Source: Toxonevra muliebris
Lineage: Eukaryota > Arthropoda > Insecta > Diptera > Pallopteridae
Direction of reading: 5' to 3'
Length of the DNA stretch: 64,000 nt
Assembly (NCBI GenBank): GCA_963691655.1
Contig: OY829328.1
Coordinates: 84,138,400-84,202,399 of the forward strand
Shown here: positions 22,390 through 33,420 of the stretch, piece by piece
Layout of the letters: every line of letters starts with the position of its first letter
Position numbering within the stretch: the stretch's first letter is position 1
Translations under genes and position numbers: made by a program
The notes under the pieces: generated by a model
Seen by the model: only the letters and a program-made list of their open reading frames with translations
The model's database searches: none
Told to the model about the DNA's origin: nothing

Positions 22390-25300
22390 AAAATTTTGTA
22401 CCGCATAAAAATAATACAGTTATAAGCTTCAAAACTGCATTTAAAACTTTTTACTTTTTGATATTTTTTACGTCAGTTTCATTTAATAGTTCCTGGGTTG
22501 TTTCAATGTGCTAACACTGAACACTTGCAGTAAGTGTAAAAATTGTCCAAAAATATATTTTTAAATATTTTTAAAGTCTTTGTAAAGCACAGAATTTATA
22601 CGTTTCCAGGCTTCAAAACTGCGTTAAAAGATTTTTAGTCCTTGGTAATAATTTTCCTTATATCAAACTTTGCAAGCCAGCACTTTTAATTTGGCTCTAA
22701 CTGCGAAAACTAAAAGGTTAGAAATTTTCCTTAAATACCAAATTTTTTAAAATTATAGACTTCTTAAAATTTGTCTAATTTGTTGGCTTTAAAATTGCAT
22801 TTATATTTTTTTTACGCTTCGGTATTTTTTTCGCCTCAGATTCATGCATTTCAAGTAAGCAATTGTTTCCTTCCCAGCATTGAATTTTGTCGTAAGTTTG
22901 AAAATTCACCAAAAACTAGTTTTGAAATATTTTTCTAAGCTTTGTAAAGAGCTTAAAATTGATTCAAAATTTTTTGGAATATTTTTTATTTTTTACAATT
23001 TAAAGCATTTCAGGTAAATAGCCTAGATTTACCTTTAATTTTTTTTTTAATTTTTTCAATAATTTCGGATGCTTCTAAGCTGCAATTAATGATTTTTTTA
23101 TTTTTTTTTTTTCAAACATTTAAAGTATTAGTTTGTATTTTACAATTCAGTTGATGCCTGAATTTTACCAGCAAGTTTAAAAAATCTCTCAAAAAATAAA
23201 TTTTTACCTTTATTCAAACTTATTGATTAATAGAAAAATTGTGCATTTTCCGGACTTTAAAACTGTATTCAAATTAATTTCCTTTATAATATCATTTATG
23301 TTTATTTCTCGCCTCTACATATTGCTGTTTTTGATTTGTTTCCAAACACGCGCACTGAAATTTAATTTGAAATTTTTGCAAATCTGCCAAAAATTAAATT
23401 TTTTCCTTTTTTGATTTTTAAAAACTGAGAACTATTGAAGAATTACACTTTCATAAGTTTTAGAAAAGCAATCAAAGTTTTTTATTTTTATAGTTTCCAA
23501 AACGCACCCAAACTTGTTTTTATTACTTTTCGTTATTTTTAAGTAGCTCAAGAATTATACATTTTCTGAGTGTGAAAACTGCATTAAAAGTTTTCTGATA
23601 TGCAATATATTTTTTTTTTGCCAGTTTCGTCTATTGCCATTAAGAAGTTTTCGTTTTATCTCGAAATGCGACGTTGAATTTGACAGCAATTTAGAAAATT
23701 TTATTAAAAATATATTTTTGCATTTATTTCAAACTTTTCACAATTTAAAGAATTACAAAGCCTTAATTGTATGTAGCCGATCCCCATATCAATTCGTTCG
23801 CTAAACACGAACAACAGCATAACTTCGTTTCTTATTAGTTTCGTATGAGTGCAACAATAACGCGATTTTCGTTGATTTCCGCGTCGGTAAAGAAGTTTCA
23901 CTTCAAAAATTCGCAAGAAATAAATTTTAATATTTATTTTAAATTTTTTGATTTATTTTCTAGACTTTTAAAATCCGTAATCAAATGTTCGTCTTGATAT
24001 TTGCAGTGAGTTTAAAAACTTGTCAAGAATATGTTTTTATATCTATTTGAAATCTGTCTAAAGGACTTGATTTAGATATTTCTCTACTTTCTAACTGCAT
24101 TAAAAGTTTTCTGCTCTATAATAGCTGATTTATTAGTATGAAGCATTCCAATTTCGAAATTTTTGATTTGTCACCAATTCAGAATGAATTTTTTTCAAAA
24201 ACATACCATATTTCTAAATAATTAATTACTAAAAGGAAATTACTTTTTTATGGGCTTTAAAACTGTATTCATAGTTTTTGTCTAAACAATTTTGAATTCA
24301 GTTAATTGTCCTTCCAAATCCCTTTACCTCTGGAACCCAGGAAGAATTTCGAAAATTTCGTCGAAAATATAGTTTTTAGTATAATAACAAATTAACTGCT
24401 AGAAAGAAATAATAAGCTTAAGTATTTTGATATTACAACAAAAATTCTGTTAAATTTTCAATTGAATTAAATTTACGCACGTATTTTTGAAAAAGTGTCA
24501 GTTTCAAGCAACTGAAAGTTGGCTTTAAAAACTTGGCAAAATCATATTTAACAGAACTTGTCAAAACTTTATATTCAAATAAGATAATTTTTTTCCAGTC
24601 TTCAAAAGTGCATTAAAATTTTTTTAAAATGCAAATTCATTTTTAACTTAGAATACTTCCAAATTCACTACTCAAGCTGATTTAACTTGGAAAAAGAAAG
24701 TACATATTTTGAAAATTTCATCAAAGATATTGTTTTCATAAATCTTTAAAATTTTTCTACTGAAAATAATAATATGTTTTAGTGCTTCAAAATTGCATTC
24801 AAGGTTTTGTGGTTAATTATTGGTTAATTTAGTTTCAATACACTTTAAAAAATTAAGACTTGTTTAACGTTTTTTGCCTTTTTTCGTTTATGAAATAGTG
24901 AAAAAGTTTAAAATTTACCAAAATAATTTTTCTTGATAATTTGAAAATCTTTTTTATTGAAAAGTAATGACACGTTTTTGTGCTGTAAAATTGCATTCAA
25001 AGTTTTCTGAGTTTTGAAGAAAAATACTTATATGTCCAGTATACAAAAATCACTACCCAGTGGTGGTTTACTTGTAAAAAGTTACTATTTTCAAAAATTC
25101 GTTAAAAATGCATTTTTAGAATTTTTTTTAAACTTTATACTGAAATATAATAATATATTTGAGTGCTTCCGAACTGCATTGATAATTTGAAAATATACCG
25201 AAAATAACTTGACAGGCTGAGAGGAAAAGCGGGCTAAAATTTATATAAGAGCAAAAGTGAAATAATTTAGAGTGTCAGAGCAAGAATGGTATAAGTAATA

Positions 25301-25720
25301 CGGTTTAGAGTGAAAATGAAACGCTTTTTCGGAGCAAGAACAGCATTGTTTTTTATTCCGTTTTCGCTCTGAACTTATTTCGTTTCACTTTTGCTCTGAA
25401 CATATTTCGTTTTGCTTTTGCTCTTAGTAAAATTATTCCACTTTTTTCTGAACGTAGAAGTTATACCACTTTTCCTCTCAGCCTCTCACTTGTTTTCCGT
25501 AGGTTTTTATTAAAGAGTTTGGTCCAAATCCACATAAGAAAATTGAAAAATTATAAAAATGTTCCAAAAATATATTTTAAAATAATTAAAAAGAAAACTT
25601 TTATTGATAAATTATTAAACCTTTTCTTAACTTCAAAACTCGGTAAAAAATTTTCTGCAGTTAAAAGTAAAATTTAGTTTAAATACTTCATAGAAAATTG
25701 CAGAACTTTTGAGGTTTCTA
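22390..25720. repeat. Ancient ~180-bp satellite, about 18 diverged units
   Basis: The anchor word, roughly CTTCAAAACTGCATTAAAAG, recurs at about 22427, 22611, 22787, 22951, 23254, 23570, 23760, 23962, 24254, 24421, 24600, 24784, 24981 and 25164, mostly 165-200 bp apart. Diverged half-matches at 23071 and 24087 fall off the main register. Each unit also carries a GTTTAAAAATTYGYCAAAAAT-like word upstream. The next anchor, 25630, falls 185 bp after 25164 once the inserted MITE and its 5-bp duplication are removed. Units are so diverged that only the anchors align by eye. A partial inverted-repeat MITE lies at 23774-23812. Confidence 0.75.
25212..25487 (+). mobile_element. 5-bp-TSD MITE, copy C (276 bp)
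   Basis: A direct ACTTG flanks it (25207-25211 and 25488-25492). The left end is ACAGGCTGAGAGGAAAAGCG and the right end reads, reversed, GAGAGGCTGAGAGGAAAAG. It lacks about 33 bp of interior compared with copy D, around the AAGCGCCTTAAAAGTAAGAG region. It interrupts the ~180-bp satellite. Confidence 0.93.
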
Positions 25721-26807
25721 AAAATTTTCACCTGAATCAATGTTTTGCCAAGTTTTTTTTATTTTTTTTATTTTTTGAAACATAGTAGGTATGTTTTATT
25801 TCAAATTAAAATGCTTTTAAAATATGATATATATTTCATCAGGTTTCTAAGTGATTTTGAAAAAAGTTCATGGCTATTTATGCGTTGTCAAAAAAAAAAA
25901 GACAAATTTTTGACTAGCGAAATAAATTTAAATTTCAAATGACAAGCGGTTGCAATTACAATGACAGACAGAAAATATGACGTGAACAGAATTTTCCTTA
26001 AAAAAATATTAATATTTTATAATAATTTCAAGAAATACTAATAAATAGTTTATTTCATTTCAAATACACTCAAAAGAATGTATTTTCTCTATATCTGTGG
26101 TTGAAAAAATAAACGCTACACTCAAAAAAAAAAAAAAAAAAAAAGAAGAAAAACAAGCTAATTCTAATTTTTCATATGTAAAGGTTTTTTTTGTTTAATA
26201 GATTTCCATTAGAATGGAAAGTTTTGAAATTTATATTCCACAAAACTCAAATAAAATTACGAAATGCTCAAAAAAAAAAAAAAAGGAGAACCCAAAAGCA
26301 AAAAGGCAAACGACGAATAAAATTGAGGAAAAACCAAAAACTCATAAATTTGTGGTGGTATTTTTAAAATATACGTAGGTATAAATTTTCCTCTAAATTT
26401 TATTTTTGTATATTTACTTTGTGTGTGTGTGTTATTTTTTTAGTTTTTGGTAGATATATATATATATGTATCTATGCAGCTTTCCAAAGAAAATTTTACA
26501 TTCTACTAAACACAAAAATATTTTTGAAAATATTTTATTTTTAGCTTGCGCACATGTTTCAATATATCAAATTGAAAGAAAGGCAAAAAGGAATGAAGAA
26601 AAAAATATACAAAATTTTTATATGTTTTTCAAAGTTTTCTATATACACATACATACCTATATATTTATACATATTTATCTGTATATTTACATATGAACTT
26701 CATATGATCTTCAGTGCAGATCTTTTGCAAGAACGCAATATCTTCATAGATATATTGAAAAGTTTTTATGATGAAATTTTGTATAGAAAACCTTTAGCAT
26801 TTATATA
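25721..26807. other. AT-rich stretch without a gene
   Basis: It contains A-runs at 26127-26144 and 26271-26285, and (TA)n/(CATA)n-like tracts near 26455-26470 and 26640-26695. No coding or RNA gene is recognised. Confidence 0.45.
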
Positions 26808-27259
26808 TAAGGAGTGAGATCGAAAAAATCTTAACATATATAAAATTCAATAATTTTTAAACGGTTGATCTTAGAGTTTTTATTTTTTTTATTATTTAAT
26901 TGATAATATTTTACAAAATACAGAAAAATATAACTTTTATAGTTCTAACTACTATTTATGAACTCGTGGACCTTTTTTGGTAAGCCTTCCATTAGAGATT
27001 TGATATTTGGGCATACCTTTTTTGTGCTCTTTAAGTTTCTTTTCACAAGAGCCCAATATCTCTCCACTGGTCTTAGCTCCGGACAATTTGGAGGATTGAG
27101 ATTGGCCTCTCTTGGTGCAAAAACTATGCTATTACTTTGGTACCACTCCAGAGCTTTCTTGCCGTAGTGACATGACGCCAAATCGGGCCAATAATATGTG
27201 GACACATTGTGCTCTCTTATGAAAGAAAGAAGTCTTTTTTTCAAACATTCTTTAAATGT

Positions 27260-27724
27260 CACTGGAATTTTGTATTAGAATAAATTTTGAAGTTGCATCA
27301 AACAATTACTCATGTCATGGAATTTAATTATTCTTTTCAAAATACTTAGTTTTCTCTTTAGGATTTGGCACAATCGTATCTGCACCGGGCTTCCAGCCAG
27401 CTGGACACACTTCACCATGTGTATCAGTATATTGAAATGCCTGCACTAAGCGTATTGTTTCATCCACTGAACGTCCCACTGGCAAATCATTCATAGTAAT
27501 CTGTCGCAAAACACCACGCTGATCGATGATAAATAGACCGCGCAATGTGTGACCCAAATCGTCCAAGTAAACACCATAATCCTTGCTAATTTTATGCGTT
27601 AAATCGGAAAGTAATGGTATTTTTACATTACCCAAACCTCCTTCTTTGCGAGGCGTATTAATCCATGCCAAATGGGTGAAATGTGAGTCAACACTACACG
27701 CAATTACCTCAGTATTAATTTTTC
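27260..27724 (-). mobile_element. 465-bp insert carrying a Prx4 fragment
   Basis: Comparison with ITm-1 near 621-645 shows that this block is extra sequence. ATGT occurs at both junctions (27256-27259 and 27725-27728), while ITm-1 has a single ATGT at 630-633. That fits a 4-bp duplication or microhomology joining. No poly(A) lies at the 3' side and no intron is visible, so the mechanism (truncated retrocopy, capture during repair, or carriage of a last exon) is open. Confidence 0.8.
27324..27722 (-). pseudogene. Prx4: Peroxiredoxin 4-like gene fragment, C-terminal two thirds
   Basis: An uninterrupted 132-codon frame ending in TAA encodes the C-terminal two thirds of a typical 2-Cys peroxiredoxin, a thiol peroxidase that reduces hydrogen peroxide. 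It begins [17 protein letters not shown] and continues with [34 protein letters not shown] and [20 protein letters not shown]. The resolving cysteine lies in GEVCPAGW and the tail is TKYFEKNN. The [10 protein letters not shown] and [19 protein letters not shown] motifs point to the secretory Prx4/Jafrac2 branch rather than cytosolic Jafrac1. The N-terminal part with the peroxidatic cysteine (FVCPTE) is missing, and a TGA sits at the junction directly upstream, so the fragment cannot make an active enzyme. About 64 bases of 3' flank follow the stop. No internal damage is seen, which suggests a recent insertion. Confidence 0.93.
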
Positions 27725-27849
27725 ATGTATGTTTCGGTATTTATAGAGCCCACTGTAACAAATGACTTGCTTCTTTTGCCGCAACTGCATATAGCTTGCC
27801 ATACTAGGAATTTTTTAGGGAATTTTGTCTGCTTTTGGATTCTAAATTG

Positions 27850-28158
27850 AGACGCTGCGAAGAAAAGTGGGATAACTTCTACGTTCAGAAAAAAGTGGAA
27901 TAATTTTACTTAAGAGCAAAAGCAAAACGAAATATGTTCAGAGCAAAAGTGAAACGAAATATGTTCAGAGCAAAAAAGGAATAAAAAACTATGCTGTTCT
28001 TGCTCTGAAAGAATTGTTATACAATTTTTGTTCTTACTTTTAAGACGTTTCGTTCTCACTCTAAACCGTATTACTTATGCCATTCTTGCGCTGACACTCT
28101 AAATTATTTCACTTTTGCTCTTATATAAATTTTAGCCCGCTTTTCCTCTCAGCCGGTC
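27850..28158 (-). mobile_element. 5-bp-TSD MITE, copy B (309 bp)
   Basis: A direct AATTG flanks it (27845-27849 and 28159-28163); ITm-1 has the empty site with one AATTG at 754-758. The orientation is as in copy A. The terminal sequence AGACGCTGCGAAG on the left has drifted from the GAGAGGCTGAGAG form. The interior repeats GAGCAAAAG-type words. Confidence 0.93.
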
Positions 28159-28810
28159 AATTGTTTTTCGACATTTCCTCAAGCATCAGCAACACAAAAA
28201 TTTTGACCCGGAAGCTGCGTAAGCACATGCCAGTACATACGTTTCGTCATCCATTATGCAACATGAATATTTTTGTATGAAATTCGATTTTAATTTCCGA
28301 GCCCTACTTTTGACGTCTAAATTTTTTGCAGCATTCCTGTCTGGAACTTTTTGGACTTTGTATGTTTTCAAACCTGCATTGGCTTTAACTTTTTGCACCA
28401 AATAGTCAGAGCACTGGGCTAACCGGGCAGCTTTTCAATATGCTTTCTATTTTCTTGGCTTTCCCAATATCATGTGGTCTTTGTTTTCTTACCGGACCTG
28501 GTTTCCTATCGATGGTCGAGTTCTCCTGAAATAACATTGGAAACAGTTCGACGGCAGGTCTTCAATTCTTTGTCCAATTTTTTGTAGGACCAATTTGGAT
28601 TTTTTTTCTAAATTTTTAATAATTTTAAGACGTACTTCTTTTTCTTCACTCATTTTGATCAAACTCACAATAAATCAACATGCTTGTTTTTAAAAATAAC
28701 AACTGACATATTTTTCAAAAATAGCTGGATCAAAGAAATTTTTAAATTTTACACCAAAAAAAAATTATTAAGTAAAACGTGTGGTAAGATTTTTTCAATC
28801 TCACTCCTTA

Positions 28811-30049
28811 TATTTTGTTTTCTTACTACGCCTCATTAAAAACTTTTATATTTAACTATATTTAATAATTTGAATTTAATATTATTTTTGTTTATAGTAG
28901 GTATATATTTTTTTTCAATTTCTTTCATTTTGTTTTTTTTTTTTGTTCAAAACTTGTTTAATGACATTTAAAACGAGTGAGCCCCAAACTAAATCAACCA
29001 AAAAAAAAAAACGCAAACACAAAACCACAATTCAAAATGCGCGTCTTAAATGCGCAAAATACATGTAGTTAAAAATAAAAAAAAAATAAAAAAAACAAAG
29101 AACTAAAAACAAGTTCAACTCCAATGCTGACATACTTTTTATTTTAACTTTAACTAACTTTAAAAATGTCTTTAAATGTTTGGTCATAAAAAGCGCAGTT
29201 TTTATTTCATTTTTTTTTTTAATGAATATTGGCAACACTGATTATTTTTTTTTCTTCTTTTTTTAATTATTTTTTTTTTTTTTTTTTGGCATTTTACTTG
29301 TGTATCTTTTTTACAGTCTGTCTGCAGACTGTATGTCAATCCATTGTATATATATTTTTGTGTTTTTCGTTTAAAGACTGTGTCAACAATTTTCGGTGGT
29401 TTTTTTTTTTTTTTTTTTTTGCTATCAATAAAAATTAAATCTTCTTTTTTTTTTAGTTAATGATTAAAAAAAAATTGTTTTCATACAAAAAAAAGGTAGC
29501 TACCGTGTTTTATTCGCCTGTTTCTTTTTCTGTTTGTTTCTTTTCTTGAACCTCCTTTGCAATTTTATGCTGTTAAGTTAGCAATTTTGTTTATTGTTTG
29601 TGGTCAAATCATTTTGGCCACACTGTTTTGGCCATACTGTTACAACAGTTGTTACCCAATTATTATTTGTTATAATAGTAAGAAGAAAACAAAAAATTAT
29701 TATAATGACAATTTCAGTTTTTCATTTAAAAGATTTTATGAGGCTTTTTTCACATAGCAGATACGGTGGAAGATTCAATTTTGTGTTCATTCTGCTCGAT
29801 TTGCTGTGAAATGATTTTAGCAGATAGAAAAAGATTTTAGCAACACTTTAATTTCACGAATTTAACTGTTAACATTTTTTTTATTATGTCTTAAATTATA
29901 AAATCGTTGTTAATTATGAAAATGAAATTATATTATAAATTATGTATAATGAGTTTAACAGTTTTTTTGGTTTGGGTTTAGTAAAGTTTCTTTAGAAATA
30001 TCATTAGCAAAGTTATCCGAAGTCTGAATTGAAAGCTTGAACTCGCAGA
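28811..30049. other. T-rich stretch without a gene
   Basis: T-runs at 28929-28941, 29271-29287 and 29400-29420. The open frames are made from these runs (F/Y-rich) and have no domain. Confidence 0.45.
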
Positions 30050-30640
30050 TTCAACGGGATTTCAAGAACCAAACCCGTTTTTAAAAGAAAACTTACGCAG
30101 GGCAAAGTTTTGGGTAAAAAGTTCCAAGGTGGAAGTATTTTCGAAAACCAAAAAAAAAAAAAAAAAAACTATTCATAAAAAATCTTAAAAAAAAAAGATC
30201 ACTTTAAAAAAGTTTTTAGGTAAATACTTGAGTTGAGGGATGTAAAAGTTTTCTGGATGAACCAGAAACATTTTTGTAAAACAAATTACTTTGGGCAAGT
30301 TTTGGTTAAAAAGTTCCAAGGAGAAAATATTTTAGAGAACCTTAAAAAAAAACTTGCCAAAAAAAAATATTCAAAAGAGGTTCAGCTTCAAAAACTTCAA
30401 AGTTAAATACTTGAATTGAGGAATGCGAAAGTCTTCTGCAGGGACCAGAACCGTTTTTCTAAAAAAACTTACTTTTGGGCAAAGTTTTGGGTAAAAAGCT
30501 CTAAAGAGAAAATATTTAGGAGAACCTTAAAAAAACCTTGTCAAAAAAAAAAAAAAAAAAAAATTCAAAAAAGATTCAGCTTCAAAAAGTGCAAAGCCAA
30601 ATACTTAAATTGTGGGATGTAAAAGTTTTCTAGAGGGACT
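30050..30640. repeat. ~188-bp diverged tandem repeat, three units
   Basis: GGGCAARGTTTTGGGTAAAA recurs at about 30101, 30292 and 30477. Each unit also carries TACTTGARTTGAGGRATG and AAAGTYTTCTGSAKGRACCAG words, and an A-run of variable length. Confidence 0.8.
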
Positions 30641-30779
30641 CAACCTCTAAAGGGTTAAACTCAAAATGAATTTTTACAGGAAATATAGAATAGTTTGAGA
30701 CAAGGCAAATCTTCAAAGAAGATTCAACTTTCAAAGACGGAATTAGTCCATATAAGAATAGATTCTAAATAGTAGAAGG

Positions 30780-31345
30780 TTGAGCCATCAAGAAGGTTTG
30801 AAACTTGAATTAATCCCCATACGGTTAGGCTCTAAATGATTAAGTCAATCTAAAATTACATAAAAAGATTAAAACCAAAAACTTTTAAAGGCTGAATTGA
30901 TACAAATTCAAAAAAGGAACTCAGAATACTGGTGAGTTGAGATAAGCTAGTTTTGATCAATACCCTCACTACTAGAATGTTAAGGGAATTAAATATTTTT
31001 CTAGAGAATTCAGCATCAAAAGGTTCAAGAAATGAATTAAACGGTGTAAAATGCCTCTCTTATAGTTAGAAATCTTAATGCTTGGAGGTATAGCCTATAG
31101 ATACTAAAAGGTTAAGGCATCAAAGAGCCGCAAAACCTTAAACAATCTATGCACAATTAGGTTTCAAATGATTGAGTCAATCTGAAATTTCCTTAAAAAA
31201 GATAAAAACCAAAAACTTTCAAAACCTTAGACCTAAATCTAAAAACGAGCTCCCAATACTAGTGAGTTAAGAAAAGCGAAAATTATCTAGTGGGATTCAA
31301 TTACAAAAAAGTTCAAAGCCCTACTAAATCTACTGATATGTTAAT
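30780..31345. repeat. ~330-bp diverged tandem duplication, two units
   Basis: AAATGATTAAGTCAATCT (30834) and AAATGATTGAGTCAATCT (31166) are 332 bp apart, and GAACTCAGAATACTGGTGAG (30920) pairs with GAGCTCCCAATACTAGTGAG (31249). It may be an extension of the preceding array in which every second unit has lost similarity. Confidence 0.65.
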
Positions 31346-31719
31346 GTGTTAAGACAATCAAAAATTTTCCTAAAGAGCTCAATACTTACCAAAAGGTACC
31401 AAATACTGAATCAATCTATTGTGACTTTCCTTTTCGAACGAAAAAAACAAAAAGCAAACAAAAATTTCATAGCTGTCAGAAACACAGCAAAAATTCTTCT
31501 TCTTCAGAAAACCGAATTCAATTTCTTTTGTCTTACATTTCAAAATCATGCCAAAACCCAAACCCAAAAACAAAAAAAAAAAAAAACTAAAAACTTTCTC
31601 CCAAAAACTGTTAGTGCAATCTTATAGCCATCCACCTTCAATTTAATGAATCAAAAAAAAAAAGGAAAAAACAAAGAAGAAGCATATAATCGACTGTTTT
31701 GCCTTTGATACATATCCAG
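31346..31719. other. AT-rich stretch before the candidate exon
   Basis: Decayed repeat sequence, then A-rich sequence; the open frames have no recognisable domain. No gene is seen. Confidence 0.4.
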
Positions 31720-31726
31720 CTAACAG

Positions 31727-31800
31727 CAGCAGCAGCAACATCAACAACAAACAGCAGCATCCACAACAAACAGCAGCAGCAATTTGAACTTTAGCATTGG
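31727..31800 (+). other. Candidate small CAG-rich exon
   Basis: A pyrimidine-leaning stretch ending CATATCCAGCTAACAG gives possible acceptors at 31719 and 31726. A good donor GG|GTAAAT follows at 31801. Between them one frame is open and reads QQQQHQQQTAASTTNSSSN followed by LNFSIG, the glutamine/serine composition common in fly regulatory proteins. It is equally possible that this is only a CAG/CAA microsatellite beside a chance donor. Confidence 0.22.
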
Positions 31801-31802
31801 GT

Positions 31803-33110
31803 AAATAATATTGACCTTTTGGCTCGTTTAATTAAGCGTTGATTGTGTGTGTAGTTATAGCAAAAGAAGATGAAAAAAGAAGGGCATGAAAATTAACCAA
31901 ATACCTCCACAAGTGCAACAGTGGCATGCTATAGCAATTCATTGCAACACACAGTCATTGGACCGCCGATTTTTAGTACCCATTTTGTTGATTGTACAAA
32001 CACATACACACACACATACATTGAATGATAGTTTGGCCTCTTTTCTTGGCTTTTGAAAATTTTGTAAAGCTGTGAGCTTCGTTCATTTGTGAAATTGTGG
32101 CAACTACTTGAATAAAAGAGTTTTTCCTTCAGATACTTATTCTTTTTTATATATATTTTAATATTTACATTTACAATTTTTTTCCACACTTTAAAATAAG
32201 TTTAGCTGATTTAATCACGCAGAAATTAAGAGATGAGTAAAAATCAGTACAGATTTCAGTTCCGTTTCTAATTATCTCCAATTGTGAAAATGTTGCAAAT
32301 TTTCGGCAAAAATATACAATAATTCACAGAAAATGTTGTATTAACTCCGCACATTTTTTTCGGCGTACGCTATTTCATTTCATTAGAAAAGAACTACACA
32401 CAAAATGATAATATTTCACGAAATTGCCATGTGACCATGTCGTTAGCCTGAATTTAATGAGAGTAAATTGCTCTCAATATATGCACAATAGAAATATGAA
32501 CGCAAAGGAAATGAACTATACACGGAGAGCCTTTTATTGACCAATAGAATCGTTGCTAATCGAAAAAAGCTTCATTTTGAATATGTTCTCCTCTTTTATT
32601 GGCAAGAAAGAATCGACAATAATTTCAATTAACTGAGAGGAAAAAAAAGTTTTCTTATTCCTTGGCGATAATTTTTACCATTTTTAACCCTTCGTGGGAC
32701 AAATAAGTCTGGCTAGACCTTAAGTTCCTAAAGTTTTATTAGCTATTGATTAATCGAAAAAACCTCAGAACGAAAAGACTTTTACAAGGATAGTTAAACA
32801 CGTACGCAATGAGTCTGGCCAGACCCCGTGTAGATTTTGAATGCAAATTCTGGGTTTTAGGTGGTGTATTGAAACTTATTTGTATACATACCATGCAAGT
32901 ATTTTGTTTCCTGGGTTCCTAGGATTGAAATCTCTAGTTTTAATACAAAGGCAAAAAATCAATATTTACATACAAATTCAGACTCATTGGGTACGAATGT
33001 AACTATTGAAATATCTGCCCAACGGAGGAATAAGGTAGTTTAAGGGGCTCAAAGTGGCAGGCATTTTGACCTGAAAGATGTTTTAAGCTAGCTTTTTAAG
33101 ATAAAAGACT
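31803..33110. other. Stretch without a recognised gene
   Basis: At 32685 TTAACCCTTCGTGGG and, near 32811, the palindrome GTCTGGCCAGAC (a variant GTCTGGCTAGAC at 32708) suggest an old inverted-repeat element, but its ends could not be set. No other feature is seen. Confidence 0.35.
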
Positions 33111-33119
33111 GACCTAATG

Positions 33120-33420
33120 AAGGCCAGCACAACTTTTGTGGAAGAAAATTTTACATCAGAAATAACTTCCCGAGAACTCCCTTGGACATTCACATTGAAT
33201 GTAACTTGGCGTCTCATTCTCTTTCCTAAATAGACGAAACTCTGTCTTAAAGGACAGTTCTATTTTATTTAGGTAATATCTGAGAGCATAATGCCCCCTA
33301 GCTGTCTAAGTTTCGATTTGGTGTGAGAGATGGACCGATTATGCGAGAGAAGAACGACAAGTGCGCTTTCGCTAGTCTGAGACCTAGAATTAGATACTAA
33401 TGGTCGAACCATTCCTTCTT
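33120..33420 (-). pseudogene. LINE ORF2 C-terminal remnant
   Basis: The minus strand reads SKLRQLG, then after a one-base shift GHYALRYYLNKIELSF and FRLFRKENETPSYIQCECP. This is the region between RNase H and the terminal zinc knuckle of RNase H-bearing LINEs, where the pattern is normally GH..L..HL..IGL....CRxCxEExET..HxLCxCP. The first two knuckle cysteines have become Phe. The upstream part is too decayed to place. Confidence 0.72.

Larger units (their letters stand above)
26945..28653 (-). pseudogene. Decayed Tc1/mariner transposase, split by two inserts
   Basis: The N-terminal part starts at an ATG at 28651-28653 (MSEEKEVRLKIIKN) and soon shifts frame. A middle part (28186-28401) contains the first catalytic motif MDDETYVLA. 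The C-terminal 105 residues (26945-27262) are open and keep YYWPDLASCH and CPELRPVERYWALVK, so the second Asp and the Glu are intact, unlike ITm-1. The coding sequence is broken by the MITE, by the Prx4 fragment and by small deletions, and cannot be functional. Confidence 0.88.
26808..28810 (-). mobile_element. Tc1/mariner superfamily element, copy ITm-2 (nested)
   Basis: The same ends as ITm-1 (AGGAGTGAGATCGAAAAAAT at 26810; the inverse ending at 28808), with TA at 26808-26809 and 28809-28810. It carries two foreign inserts, a Prx4 fragment (27260-27724) and a MITE (27850-28158), and has lost short blocks relative to ITm-1 (for example about 60 bp near 27005, and sequence near 28430). The two copies are otherwise close in sequence. 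Confidence 0.93.

Noticed and set aside
27324..27671. A functional peroxiredoxin gene
   Set aside because: The frame lacks the N-terminal part with the peroxidatic cysteine, meets a stop at the junction, and is enclosed on both sides by mariner sequence.
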